Shown: positions 1 through 12,130, counted from the first letter of the stretch. The stretch: DNA of 64,000 nt from Tragulus kanchil (GCA_022376925.1 JAIOJX010000005.1:94337001-94401000), one strand, 5' to 3'. The notes: generated from the sequence alone by a model not told the origin. Numbers and translations: made by a program.

Positions 1-410
1 TCTATGAGGCTGCCATCTTCCTGATACCCAAGCCAGGCAAAGATAACACAAAAAAAGAAAATTATAGGCCAATTTCACTGATGAATTTAGACGCCAAAAT
101 CCTCAACAAAATCCTAGCAAACAGAATTCAACAACACATCAAAAACCTCATACATCATGATCAAGTTGGGTTCATCCCAGGCATGCAAGGATTCTTCAAT
201 ATTTGCAAATCAATCAATGTGATATACCATATCAACAAATTGAGAGACAAAAATCACATGATCATCTCAATACATGCAGAAAAAGTCTTCGACAAAGTAA
301 ACACCCATTTATCATTAAAACTCTTCAAAAAATGGGCATAGAAGGAACCTATCTCAACATAGTGAAAGCCATATATGAGGAGCCCACAGCGAACATTATC
401 CTCAATGGTG

Positions 411-2615
411 AAAAACTCAAAGCATTTCCTCTAAGATCAGGAACAAGACAAGGGCGTCCACTTTCACCACTATTATTCAACATAGTCCTGGAAGTTCTAG
501 CAACAGCAATAAGAGAAGAGAAAGAAATCAAAGGAATCCAGATTGGAAAGGAAGAAGTCAAACTCTATTTGCATATGACATAATATTATACATAGAAAAT
601 CCCAAAGACACTATTACAAAACTACTGGAGCTAATCAACGAATTCAGCAAAGTCCTGGGATACAACATCAATATACAGAAATCACTGGCATTCCTATACA
701 CAAACAATGAAAAATCAGAAAACAAAATCAAAGAGGCAATCCCCTTCACCATTGCAACTAAAAGAATCAAATATCTAGGAATAAACCTACCCAAGGAAAC
801 AAAATAACTGTACACAGAAAATTACAAGACACTCATCAGAGACATTAAAGAAGACTTAAACAGATGGAGAGATATTTCATGTTTCTGGGTCGGAAGAATC
901 TATATTGTGAAAATGACCATACTACCAAATGTCACCTATAGATTCAATGCGATGCCTATCAAACTACCAATGACATTCTTCACAGAACTAGACCAAAGAA
1001 TAACACAGTTCACATGGAAACACAAAAGACGTCAAATAGCCAAAGCAATCCTGAGGAAGAAGAATGGAGCTGGAGGGATCAGTCTCCCCAACTTCAGACT
1101 CTACTACAAAGCAACAGTCCTCAAGATAGTATGGTACTGGCACAAAAACAGAACTATAGACCAATGGAACAAGACAGAGAACCCAGAGATAAACCCACGC
1201 ACCTACAGGTACCTTATTTTTGACAAAGGAGGCAAACATATAAAATCGGACAAAGACGGCCTCTTCAACAAATGGTGCTGGGAAAGTTGGACAACTACAT
1301 GCAAAAAAATGAAGTTGGAACATTCCCTGACACCATACACAAAGATCAACTCAAAATGGATTAAAGACTTAAATGTAAGACCAGAAACCATCAAACTCTT
1401 AAAGGAGAATATAAGCAAAACCCTCAAGGACATAAATCAAAGCAAGATCTTCTCTGACCCACCTACTAGAACAGCAGAACTAAAAAGACAAATGAACATG
1501 TGGGACCTCATGAAAAACTCAAAGCATTTCCTCTAAGATCAGGAACAAGACAAGGGCGTCCACTTTCACCACTATTATTCAACATAGTCCTGGAAGTTCT
1601 AGCAACAGCAATAAGAGAAGAGAAAGAAATCAAAGGAATCCAGATTGGAAAGGAAGAAGTCAAACTCTATTTGCATATGACATAATATTATACATAGAAA
1701 ATCCCAAAGACACTATTACAAAACTACTGGAGCTAATCAACGAATTCAGCAAAGTCCTGGGATACAACATCAATATACAGAAATCACTGGCATTCCTATA
1801 CACAAACAATGAAAAATCAGAAAACAAAATCAAAGAGGCAATCCCCTTCACCATTGCAACTAAAAGAATCAAATATCTAGGAATAAACCTACCCAAGGAA
1901 ACAAAATAACTGTACACAGAAAATTACAAGACACTCATCAGAGACATTAAAGAAGACTTAAACAGATGGAGAGATATTTCATGTTTCTGGGTCGGAAGAA
2001 TCTATATTGTGAAAATGACCATACTACCAAATGTCACCTATAGATTCAATGCGATGCCTATCAAACTACCAATGACATTCTTCACAGAACTAGACCAAAG
2101 AATAACACAGTTCACATGGAAACACAAAAGACGTCAAATAGCCAAAGCAATCCTGAGGAAGAAGAATGGAGCTGGAGGGATCAGTCTCCCCAACTTCAGA
2201 CTCTACTACAAAGCAACAGTCCTCAAGATAGTATGGTACTGGCACAAAAACAGAACTATAGACCAATGGAACAAGACAGAGAACCCAGAGATAAACCCAC
2301 GCACCTACAGGTACCTTATTTTTGACAAAGGAGGCAAACATATAAAATCGGACAAAGACGGCCTCTTCAACAAATGGTGCTGGGAAAGTTGGACAACTAC
2401 ATGCAAAAAAAATGAAGTTGGAACATTCCCTGACACCATACACAAAGATCAACTCAAAATGGATTAAAGACTTAAATGTAAGACCAGAAACCATCAAACT
2501 CTTAAAGGAGAATATAAGCAAAACCCTCAAGGACATAAATCAAAGCAAGATCTTCTCTGACCCACCTACTAGAACAGCAGAACTAAAAAGACAAATGAAC
2601 ATGTGGGACCTCATG
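411..2615. repeat. Tandem duplication D1, period about 1102 bp
   Basis: Copy A is 411-1512 and copy B is 1513-2615. The copies match base for base except for one extra A in a poly-A run near 2405. The join at 1513 fuses L1 text 'cctcatga' to 'aaaactcaaag', and copy B then continues correctly into downstream L1 sequence. The only shared bases at the join are about tgaaa. Confidence 0.95.
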
Positions 2616-4624
2616 AAACTTAAAAGTTTTTGTATAGCAAAAGAAACTACAAAAAAGCTGAACAGACAGCCCACAGAATGGGAGAAAATCATAGCAAATG
2701 AAACAACAAAGAATTAATCTCCAAAATCTACAAGCAACTCAGACAACTCAACACCAGAAAAATGAACAACCCAATCAAAAAATGGGAAAGGACCTAAATA
2801 GACATCTCTCGAAAGAGGACGTACAGATGGCCAAAAAATACATGAAACGATGCTCAACCTCACTTATCATTAGAGAAACGCAAATCAAAACTACAATGAG
2901 ATATATCACCTCACACCTGTCAGAATGGCCATCATCCACAAATCGACAGACAATAAATGCTGGAGAGGGTGCAGAGAAAAAGGAACATCCCTGCATTGCT
3001 GGTGGGAATGTAAATTGATACAGCCTCTATGGAAGACAGTCTGGAGATTTCTTAAAAAACTAAAAATAGAAGCACCATACGACCCAGCAATCCCACTCTT
3101 AGGCTTATACCCTCATGAAATCAAATCTGAAAGAAGCACCTGTACCCCAATGTTCATTGCAGCTCTCTATACAATAGCTGGAACATGGAAGCAACCTAGA
3201 TGTCCATCAACAAACGAATGGATCCAAAAGCTCTGGTACATATATACAATGGAATACTATTCAGCTGTTAAAAGAAATGCAGAAGAATCAGCGCTAATGA
3301 GGTGGCTGGATCTAGAACCTATCATAAAAAGTGAAGTCAGTCGAAAAGGACAAGTACAATATACTAACACATATATATGGAATCTAGTAGGATGGTGATG
3401 ATGGCACATGCAGTGAAGTGATGGAGAGACAGACATGGACAGTGGACATATGGACATTATGGAGGCGTAAAGGAAGTAGCATGAAAACCTGTACTATCAT
3501 ATGTAAAGAAAATAGCTATAGTCACTGCTCTGTGAGAAAAGGGGATTAAAGACTTAAATGTAAGACCAGAAACCATCAAACTCTTAAAGGAGAATATAAG
3601 CAAAACCCTCAAGGACATAAATCAAAGCAAGATCTTCTCTGACCCACCTACTAGAACAGCAGAACTAAAAAGACAAATGAACATGTGGGACCTCATGAAA
3701 CTTAAAAGTTTTTGTATAGCAAAAGAAACTACAAAAAAGCTGAACAGACAGCCCACAGAATGGGAGAAAATCATAGCAAATGAAACAACAAAGAATTAAT
3801 CTCCAAAATCTACAAGCAACTCAGACAACTCAACACCAGAAAAATGAACAACCCAATCAAAAAATGGGAAAGGACCTAAATAGACATCTCTCGAAAGAGG
3901 ACGTACAGATGGCCAAAAAATACATGAAACGATGCTCAACCTCACTTATCATTAGAGAAACGCAAATCAAAACTACAATGAGATATATCACCTCACACCT
4001 GTCAGAATGGCCATCATCCACAAATCGACAGACAATAAATGCTGGAGAGGGTGCAGAGAAAAGGGAACACTCCTGCATTGCTGGTGGGAATGTAAATTGA
4101 TACAGCCTCTATGGAAGACAGTCTGGAGATTTCTTAAAAAACTAAAAATAGAAGCACCATACGACCCAGCAATCCCACTCTTAGGCTTATACCCTCATGA
4201 AATCAAATCTGAAAGAAGCACCTGTACCCCAATGTTCATTGCAGCTCTCTATACAATAGCTGGAACATGGAAGCAACCTAGATGTCCATCAACAAACGAA
4301 TGGATCCAAAAGCTCTGGTACATATATACAATGGAATACTATTCAGCTGTTAAAAGAAATGCAGAAGAATCAGCGCTAATGAGGTGGCTGGATCTAGAAC
4401 CTATCATAAAAAGTGAAGTCAGTCGAAAAGGACAAGTACAATATACTAACACATATATATGGAATCTAGTAGGATGGTGATGATGGCACATGCAGTGAAG
4501 TGATGGAGAGACAGACATGGACAGTGGACATATGGACATTATGGGAGGCGTAAAGGAAGTAGCATGAAAACCTGTACTATCATATGTAAAGAAAATAGCT
4601 ATAGTCACTGCTCTGTGAGAAAAG
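2461..4624. repeat. Tandem duplication D2, period about 1082 bp
   Basis: Copy A is 2461-3542 and copy B is 3543-4624. Differences are a few single bases (for example near 2981/4063 and an extra G near 4543). The join shares ggat. Copy A partly overlaps copy B of D1 (2461-2615), so the two events interlock inside the same L1. Confidence 0.95.
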
Positions 4625-4740
4625 GGGATCCTTCCGGGGTGCTGTGTGACGGTCTAGAGGGGTGGGATGGGGGGGATATACATATGACTAATCTGAGAAC
4701 GTACATATCTGTAAACAACAAAACTCTGTAAAAGTACAGT

Positions 4741-5887
4741 AAAAGTTTTTAAAAAAATAATTTTCCTGATGTTGCAAGAGACCTTAAAGCCATAATTCTG
4801 GCGGTGTCCAGTCTTTTCCTTTGAAAATAGCCATTCAGATTTGGTCCCACTTTTTGCCCCTCTCCCCCAAGGCTCCACTCCCTCCCATTTGGTTAACTCA
4901 GTAGAGAGGAGGAAGCTCTCAGAACTACTTAAAAGGTGCAGGCAGAAAAAACCTACAAAATAGAGCCCATCACCTGCCTACGAACTGAAAGGATCGTTCC
5001 CATTCAAATATCCTGGTAAGGAACCACATTTCTAGTTTCTCTGGAAATCAAGAAACATGAAGGAAAGCAAGTCTGTGGTTGGTGAATGAATGAATGAATG
5101 TCCAATTCATCTGAGAATCACTCCACTTCCTCCCATTATTCCGGGTGACTGGTGTCAGGAAACAGCCCTGGTCATCATTAGGTAGCGTTCTTTCTTTTTC
5201 CCTCAAAAGAGAAAATCAGTTTTATTGAGGATACGAATGTGAATGCCCTAAACTCAGTACTCGAATTTGTCCTTTGAACCTGATGCCCGACTTTTAAGTG
5301 TCTGCCATTACCTTCAACAGTGAAAAGATGTGCTTCCTCATTTCCAGAGTTGAAAACGCAGTGTTTTTTACAAGTCATTGCTGAGTATTTCAGTATTTCA
5401 GTGAATCACTGGCTAACCCAAGAAACAATTTCCATAGAGAAAGACAATCTGCCACTATGTTGCAAAGCATTGTATGTACCTTGCACCAATCACTAGTTTT
5501 AATCACATTCTATGCTTTGAAGGCTTCTAATTAGGCAGATTGTTACTAACAAAATAGCACATTAAAAACACTGCAGCAAAAGAAGACCGAAACTATTCTC
5601 AAACAAAATACGCATCTGCTGGAAACAAACTGAGAGTTACCCTGTATTAGATATTCAACATTGCAAACGAGCACACCACAACACCATGAAACAAATTTCT
5701 CTCGGGATTCTGAAGTATTCCCTTTCTCAAGCAAAATTTAACCAAAAAAACAACCAAACTATTAGCAGCTAGAATTTGCGAATATTTGAGCATCTATGAT
5801 TACTGTGAAGAAATAAATTTATAAATGCTCCCTTAGAGGAACGCCATTTCGCAATGGTCTCTTGCTGGCGAACTAACAACAACAACA
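4741..5887. other. Unique DNA between L1 and CpG island
   Basis: No convincing coding exon is visible. It contains a short GAAT microsatellite at about 5083-5100 and a minus-strand AATAAA (listed separately). The stretch 5009-5110 resembles 9025-9100, which lies just beyond the 3' end of the RALGDS-like gene, so this may be a diverged paralogous 3' flank. Confidence 0.5.
5221..5226 (-). terminator. Candidate poly(A) signal AATAAA, minus strand
   Basis: The plus strand reads TTTATT in the context cagttttattgagg. The same local context (cagttttattgaag) surrounds the AATAAA of the RALGDS-like gene at 10362. A transcript starting in the CpG island at about 6.6 kb and running leftward could end here. 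No coding exon was identified between them. Confidence 0.35.
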
Positions 5888-6124
5888 AAAACAACTACAT
5901 GAACTGTAGAAAAAGCCTTACAAACGCAAAAACATAACAAGGCGGCACAGTTTTACTGCAAAGTTAGGTAAGATGTTAGTAGGTCACAAATAGCCCTCCA
6001 ACCAGAGATCTGAGGGTCAGTTAAAATCAGTCAAGCCTGAAACAATGGAAAGGAACTTTAAAACTTTTGCACCGGACGTTCAAGAGAGGTTTAGGAAAGG
6101 GAACTCACACCTGGAGGCAGGGGG

Positions 6125-6800
6125 TCCAAGATACCGAAGCCGCGCGCCCCCATCACCTGCGAGCGACCCGACCCCAGAAACCCCTTCGCACCGGCCGACC
6201 CACCGCGCCGGACACGCGCTCCGCTCCGGGACACGCGCGCCAACGCCCCCAACGGCGGGCTCCTCCGCGCCGCCTGGCCTCGCCGAGGCTCCAGGCGCCG
6301 CGAGCCCGCGGCCACGGGGCCCACGCCGGCGTCCGCACACGCGAGGCCGCCCCCGGGATCGTGGGGCCGCCCCGCCGTCGCCGAACCCCGAGGGGCCCCG
6401 AGCAGGGAGCGCAACGAACGCGCCGAGCGACCCAACGCTCAACGGTGGCCCTGGCAAGGCGTCCTGACCCTGCTGCAGGCGGGCCGCAGCCCCGGATCCG
6501 GGGGCCGAGGCAGGCTCGCGCTCCTCGGGGCTGCAGGAGCGTTGCACTTACCCGTCTGTGTGCGGCTCCCTGGTCCGGGCCGTCCCACTGTGGGGACCGC
6601 CTCCGTCTCCACTTTGCCTTCCCTCAGCACCCGGGCTGCCAGGAAAGCCAGCAGCTCAGCGACGACGCATCTTCATCTGCCGCCGCGCGCGCCAGCGCAC
6701 GCGCGCCTCGAGGGGCGCGAGGCGGGGCGGGGCGAGGCGGGGCGCGAGGCGGGGCGGGGCGCGGGGCGGGGCGGGGCGCGGCTCCACGCAGCCTCAGGCT
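6125..6800 (-). promoter_or_regulatory. CpG island with GC-box array, likely promoter
   Basis: Very GC-rich and dense in CpG, unlike the AT-rich flanks. The stretch 6716-6782 is a run of ggggcgg-type GC boxes (Sp1/KLF family sites) with no TATA box, typical of a housekeeping-type mammalian promoter. On the minus strand, a consensus splice donor (acgg|gtaagtg) lies at 6552/6551, about 170-230 bases downstream of the GC boxes, which is a good position for the end of a first exon. A second, weaker donor (ccag|gtgtgag) is at 6111/6110. I do not recognise a protein in any frame. The long open frames here are a by-product of low stop-codon frequency in GC-rich DNA. The target gene is unknown. Confidence 0.75.
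6552..6715 (-). other. Putative first exon of an unidentified minus-strand transcript
   Basis: The span lies between the GC-box array and the strong gtaagtg donor at 6551. It is probably mostly 5' UTR, and no start codon can be chosen. The transcription start is inferred from the GC boxes only. The orientation would carry the transcript towards the poly(A) signal at 5221. Confidence 0.35.
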
Positions 6801-7220
6801 TCCCGGTCTGGGTATCTGCGTGTAAATGGCATCTTCGGAAGGTGTTTTCCTTGTCGTCAGTGTTTCCCAAGGCAGGGACACGTTCTCCCATCCAAATAAT
6901 ACTTGAATGACTACAGAGTCTGCCTCTGGGAAAATTCCTTTCGTTGTTTAGTCGCTAAGTCGCGTCCGACTTTTGCCACCCCGCCAAACAACTACATGAA
7001 CTGTAGAAAAGCCTTACAAACGCAAAAACATAACAAGGCGGCACAGTTTTACTGCAAAGTTAGGTAAGATGTTAGTAGGTCACAAATAGCCCTCCAACCA
7101 GAGATCTGAGGGTCAGTTAAAATCAGTCAAGCCTGAAACAATGGAAAGGAACTTTAAAACTTTTGCACCGGACGTTCAAGAGAGGTTTAGGAAAGGGAAC
7201 TCACACCTGGAGGCAGGGGG

Positions 7221-7896
7221 TCCAAGATACCGAAGCCGCGCGCCCCCATCACCTGCGAGCGACCCGACCCCAGAAACCCCTTCGCACCGGCCGACCCACC
7301 GCGCCGGACACGCGCTCCGCTCCGGGACACGCGCGCCAACGCCCCCAACGGCGGGCTCCTCCGCGCCGCCTGGCCTCGCCGAGGCTCCAGGCGCCGCGAG
7401 CCCGCGGCCACGGGGCCCACGCCGGCGTCCGCACACGCGAGGCCGCCCCCGGGATCGTGGGGCCGCCCCGCCGTCGCCGAACCCCGAGGGGCCCCGAGCA
7501 GGGAGCGCAACGAACGCGCCGAGCGACCCAACGCTCAACGGTGGCCCTGGCAAGGCGTCCTGACCCTGCTGCAGGCGGGCCGCAGCCCCGGATCCGGGGG
7601 CCGAGGCAGGCTCGCGCTCCTCGGGGCTGCAGGAGCGTTGCACTTACCCGTCTGTGTGCGGCTCCCTGGTCCGGGCCGTCCCACTGTGGGGACCGCCTCC
7701 GTCTCCACTTTGCCTTCCCTCAGCACCCGGGCTGCCAGGAAAGCCAGCAGCTCAGCGACGACGCATCTTCATCTGCCGCCGCGCGCGCCAGCGCACGCGC
7801 GCCTCGAGGGGCGCGAGGCGGGGCGGGGCGAGGCGGGGCGCGAGGCGGGGCGGGGCGCGGGGCGGGGCGGGGCGCGGCTCCACGCAGCCTCAGGCT
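7221..7896 (-). promoter_or_regulatory. Second copy of the CpG island (D3 copy B)
   Basis: Essentially identical to 6125-6800, including the GC boxes (7812-7878) and the minus-strand donor at 7648/7647. It is likely a copy created by the D3 duplication rather than a second promoter. Confidence 0.7.
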
Positions 7897-8034
7897 TCCC
7901 GGTCTGGGTATCTGCGTGTAAATGGCATCTTCGGAAGGTGTTTTCCTTGTCGTCAGTGTTTCCCAAGGCAGGGACACGTTCTCCCATCCAAATAATACTT
8001 GAATGACTACAGAGTCTGCCTCTGGGAAAATTCC

Positions 8035-8252
8035 TTTCGTTGTTTAGTCGCTAAGTCGCGTCCGACTTTTGCCACCCCGCCGACTGGAGCCTGCCCAGGC
8101 CCCTCTGCCAAGGGGATCGTCCAGGCAGGAATACTGCAGTAGGCTGCCATTTCCTGCCCCAAGGCATCTCCCCAACCCAGAGGTCTCCTCTGCAGATCGC
8201 ATCTCCTTCGGAGGCAGATTCGTGGCACTGCTGAGCCACCAGGGAAGCTGGC
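8035..8252 (-). mobile_element. Bov-A2-type SINE, degenerate
   Basis: Reads gttgtttagtcgctaagtcg at the start and ccaccagggaagc at the end, the reverse complement of a Bov-A2 element. It is diverged in the middle. Its 3' part from 8054 is repeated at 9201-9399 by D4. Confidence 0.85.
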
Positions 8253-10350
8253 TTGCTTCTCGACTTTGCAATGGAAGGACGACTGCTTTACAGAGTTTTG
8301 GTGTTTTCTGCCCGACAGCAATAGGAAGCAACCAGACCTCTACCTATGCCCCCTCCCTCTTGACCTTCCCTCCCATTTCCCTCCCCAGCCCACCCCTCCA
8401 GGTTGGGAAGGGCCCCTGGTCCAGGTCCCTGAGTCTCATAGCACATTCCCATTGGCTCTCTGGTTCTACACAGGCTCACCCAAGTCTCCATGGGGCTCTC
8501 TCCACACAGCTCACCCTCTTCTCCCTCCCCGCCATGTCCAAAAGTCTCTTCTCGAGCTCTCTTTCTCCATTGCAGGGAAGCTTCCTTCAGGGCATCCTAG
8601 GAGCTTCTCAGTCAAATACCACGTATCAGAACGATTAGCAATCGTATCTTCCATCGTGGTTTCCTTTGATCACTGTCTCCCATACGAGTAAGTTGTACCC
8701 TGTGGGGTTTTGTCGGGTGTGGAGCATGTTTGCTGAGAATCGCCACGATGGCCAGTGGGTCCCTAGAGCCCCAGGCGGTGAGTTTTCCGGGAGTCTACTT
8801 CAGGGATCCACAGAGATCTTTCTTGAGGTGTGTTTGATACTGATTTCTGAACATCCTGCTTCCCACAAAGACTGCACCCTCCACCTCTGCCCACCTCCTC
8901 AGAGAAGAAAACAGAATTTCCCCTGAGCTGCTGCGAACGCACCGGCAGATGAAAGCTACTAAACGGTTTCCAAAGGCCTGCCTGGGAATCGAACAACGCT
9001 TACCCTCTCCCACATCTCCCACATCCTGGTGAGAAACCACACCTCTAAGCTGTCTGGGCGGGAAGCAACGCCCATGAGAGCGTGTGCTGGGGACAGGAAC
9101 AAACAACTCCCCTGAAAAGGACTCTACTCCTGCATCCTGAGGGCTGTGGAGAAAACCGGCTGGCCAGCAACAGTCACCACCACTTGGTTTTCAGTGAAAG
9201 AGTCGCGTCCGACTTTTGCCACCCCGCCGACTGGAGCCTGCCCAGGCCCCTCTGCCAAGGGGATCGTCCAGGCAGGAATACTGCAGTAGGCTGCCATTTC
9301 CTGCCCCAAGGCATCTCCCCAACCCAGAGGTCTCCTCTGCAGATCGCATCTCCTTCGGAGGCAGATTCGTGGCACTGCTGAGCCACCAGGGAAGCTGGCT
9401 TGCTTCTCGACTTTGCAATGGAAGGACGACTGCTTTACAGAGTTTTGGTGTTTTCTGCCCGACAGCAATAGGAAGCAACCAGACCTCTACCTATGCCCCC
9501 TCCCTCTTGACCTTCCCTCCCATTTCCCTCCCCAGCCCACCCCTCCAGGTTGGGAAGGGCCCCTGGTCCAGGTCCCTGAGTCTCATAGCACATTCCCATT
9601 GGCTCTCTGGTTCTACACAGGCTCACCCAAGTCTCCATGGGGCTCTCTCCACACAGCTCACCCTCTTCTCCCTCCCCGCCATGTCCAAAAGTCTCTTCTC
9701 GAGCTCTCTTTCTCCATTGCAGGGAAGCTTCCTTCAGGGCATCCTAGGAGCTTCTCAGTCAAATACCACGTATCAGAACGATTAGCAATCGTATCTTCCA
9801 TCGTGGTTTCCTTTGATCACTGTCTCCCATACGAGTAAGTTGTACCCTGTGGGGTTTTGTCGGGTGTGGAGCATGTTTGCTGAGAATCGCCACGATGGCC
9901 AGTGGGTCCCTAGAGCCCCAGGCGGTGAGTTTTCCCGGGGAGTCTACTTCAGGGATCCACAGAGATCTTTCTTGAGGTGTGTTTGATACTGATTTCTGAA
10001 CATCCTGCTTCCCACAAAGACTGCACCCTCCACCTCTGCCCACCTCCTCAGAGAAGAAAACAGAATTTCCCCTGAGCTGCTGCGAACGCACCGGCAGATG
10101 AAAGCTACTAAACGGTTTCCAAAGGCCTGCCTGGGAATCGAACAACGCTTACCCTCTCCCACATCTCCCACATCCTGGTGAGAAACCACACCTCTAAGCT
10201 GTCTGGGCGGGAAGCAACGCCCATGAGAGCGTGTGCTGGGGACAGGAACAAACAACTCCCCTGAAAAGGACTCTACTCCTGCATCCTGAGGGCTGTGGAG
10301 AAAACCGGCTGGCCAGCAACAGTCACCACCACTTGGTTTTCAGTGAAAAG
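8054..10350. repeat. Tandem duplication D4, period about 1147 bp
   Basis: Copy A is 8054-9200 and copy B is 9201-10350. The join is inside 'cagtgaaag|agtcgcgtcc', cutting the SINE in two. Copy B carries two extra bases near 9935. Outside the SINE the duplicated DNA is unique, and no gene is recognised in it. The upper end stops within 15 bases of the poly(A) signal of the RALGDS-like gene. Confidence 0.95.
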
Positions 10351-10361
10351 AGAAACACAGT

Positions 10362-10367
10362 TTTATT
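10362..10367 (-). terminator. Candidate poly(A) signal of the RALGDS-like gene
   Basis: TTTATT on the plus strand is AATAAA on the minus strand, about 1.3 kb downstream of the in-frame stop at 11662. It is the first clear signal on that strand after the coding exons. Confidence 0.5.
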
Positions 10368-11661
10368 GAAGACAGCAATTTGCAACATTCAACGTTCTAA
10401 ATCCTAACCGCGCTGACACGTCAGAGTCCAGAGAAACGTCAAACCGGTGGAAGACCAAAGGATTACGTGGAATGGACGGGATCACTTGGAGCAGAGACAG
10501 AAGGGTGGGCCCTGGGACTGCCATCTCGGTCGCCTCCCGCCTAAGACACAGAGCCATGCCGGCTCGTCACGGCCGCTGCTTCACAGCCCTCTGGTGCCAG
10601 GAGACAGCCTTGAGGGTCGATGCCGGTGACCCGTGGTGAGGAGAAAGACAGAGGAGGCTGACTCTACTGACTGACTGTGCAGTCGAGGGGCGGCCACATC
10701 TGTCCAAGGCCATCGTCCTTTTTCACGAGAAAGGAAACCATCTCCCTCCTGGCTGAGCTCTCATGCTTTGGCTGCATGATGGTTCTCTACTCTTAAGGCA
10801 AGTATCAGGCCTGCACTCCAACTGCAGTGACCTTTGACACGACAATCCCCATCTCGGAGACACCTCCTTGGATGGACCACGGGGGAAGACGGCCCGGCCC
10901 CTCTATCTGGCGGATCCCATTCTCCTGCCCGGTGCATGGCCATGGCCTCTTGGGGGACGTCCATCCACATCCTCCATGACTCACAGTCCCTCAGCTGCTC
11001 TTGGGGCAACGGCCCCGCTTCCTCGGTGCACAAGTGGAAGAGAGTCTGAGCCCCTTCCTCACCGCAGCAAACAGAGCCCCACGGGGCCACAGGGAGGCCT
11101 TCAACCCATGGCGGAGGCCTGATGGTGCTCCTGTCACCCAGCCTCACACCACCCAGAGGCGAGGAAGGCTGGGCCCACGGTGTGCAGGCTTGGAACGCTC
11201 CCTGCTTAACCCATCCGTCACCGTCGTTTTGGAAAACGAAAGCCCAGAGGCTTGAGTGGCAAAGCCTGGGGCTCTGGGCAGGGGTAGGGTCTTGGACGAA
11301 GGAAGAGGACGGATCCCCTTGGCTGGGGCCGAAGCACGCACAGAAAGGCCGAGGAAGGCACGACTCTGCGAGTGGCACCAGGGATGGCAGGTGGGAAACT
11401 GGCTCCAGCACCCGAGCTGCTAGGAAACCTGGGTCTGCTGTGGTCTCTGGAACTGGAGCGGGTAACCCTGCAGCCACGGCAGGTTCCAGGGCACTGTGGA
11501 GCTCCGCAGCTGCCTCGAGCCTGGAAAAGGACTTGTCGGAGCCACACGAGCATGGGATTTCTGGACGATTCAGGCTCTGAAGATGGAAAGAGAGCTGCTG
11601 CTTGCACCTTCTCTGGATGTAGCCTTGGAGCCTGGGGAGGTGCTCTTCCCCTCGGCCTCAC
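10368..11661 (-). other. 3' part of RALGDS-like locus: degenerate or untranslated
   Basis: GC-rich DNA following the in-frame stop. A minus-strand frame at 10761-11477 and an Ala/Pro/Glu-rich run near 11380-11560 look like continuing low-complexity linker of the RALGDS family in a shifted frame. No RasGEF (CDC25-like) catalytic domain or Ras-association domain is visible, so this is either long 3' UTR or decayed coding sequence. Confidence 0.45.
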
Positions 11662-11858
11662 TTAAAGGACAGTTTCGCGGTAAACGAGCCATGACGCTGG
11701 ACTTGGAGCTGGCGCGTTCCCTTCGTCCAGAGCTCGAGCTGGAGTGGCAGCTGGCACTCGAGCTTGCTCTGACTCCGGAGCGGTGGCGAGTGGTGGAGCC
11801 GGAATTGCCTCGAGGGCCGCTGAGGACGCCAGAGCTGGTTCTGGAGCTGGTGCCGCGG
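11662..11858 (-). CDS. RALGDS-like exon 4: Ala/Pro-rich linker with stop
   Basis: Read on the minus strand after the acceptor ctcgttggag|ccgcgg, it gives an Ala/Pro/Glu-rich peptide (APAPEPALASSAALEAIPAP...) of about 65 residues ending at a TAA (11664-11662). The reading phase joins exactly with exon 3 (G|CC = Ala). RALGDS family proteins have a Pro/Ala/Glu repeat linker at this place, between the RasGEF N-terminal and catalytic domains. The stop therefore removes the whole catalytic half. A GT follows the stop directly (taa|gtgagg), so a frameshifted original exon end is possible. Confidence 0.55.
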
Positions 11859-12130
11859 CTCCAACGAGAGAAAAGATCACGCGTGAGACTGCTTTTCCAC
11901 GGCTCTCCCGCAGACAGGAACCTCCTCACTGCTTATCACTGCCATCGCATTCCCAGATGCCACCCACCCCCAGGAAGGCGTCCCAGACGGCTAGGAGTCC
12001 AGGGGAACGGTGGGCTCAGCCTCCTCAGGGCTCCTGCCTCCGTGCCAGCCTCACAAGCCTCTGCCTTGGGTGGCCCAGCCCCTTGCCTCTCCCTGCTCGC
12101 CCCACTCCCCAAGCCCTGAGGCCTCCTCAC

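Larger units (their letters stand above)
1..4740 (+). mobile_element. L1 LINE, 3' part of ORF2 and 3' UTR, dead
   Basis: Plus-strand frames translate to L1 ORF2: the reverse transcriptase region ([15 protein letters not shown] block near 160-200, then [26 protein letters not shown] near 420-510), and the C-terminal part ([20 protein letters not shown] and [12 protein letters not shown] blocks) near 3000-3300. The element is inactive. The polymerase box near 568-579 reads F-A-Y-D instead of F-A-D-D, the frame shifts at about 340 and 580, and there is a stop near 804. The 5' half lies outside the window. The region is inflated by two tandem duplications of about 1.1 kb (411-2615 and 2461-4624), so the true insert here would be about 2.5 kb. 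The 3' end fades into A-rich DNA near 4740. Family assignment is by protein similarity; the exact L1 subfamily was not determined. Confidence 0.93.
5888..8081. repeat. Tandem duplication D3, period about 1096 bp
   Basis: Copy A is about 5888-6984 and copy B is about 6985-8081. The CpG island is duplicated intact, including its GC-box array, with only a one-base A-run difference near the start. The join fuses 'ccaccccgcc' (inside a SINE) to 'aaacaactac', and copy B then runs on into the rest of the SINE. Confidence 0.95.

Noticed and set aside
6045..6910. Several long open frames over the CpG island (up to 252 codons)
   Set aside because: They overlap in most frames, are rich in Arg, Ala, Pro and Gly as expected of GC-rich DNA, contain no recognisable domain and run across a strong minus-strand splice donor.
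8069..9838. Paired 189- and 141-codon frames as a duplicated gene family
   Set aside because: The frames start inside a Bov-A2 SINE and are identical only because of D4. No splice sites or domains support them.
10761..11477. 238-codon minus-strand frame as an independent gene
   Set aside because: It lies in the 3' part of the RALGDS-like locus and is mostly low-complexity or unrecognisable. It is better treated as UTR or decayed linker.
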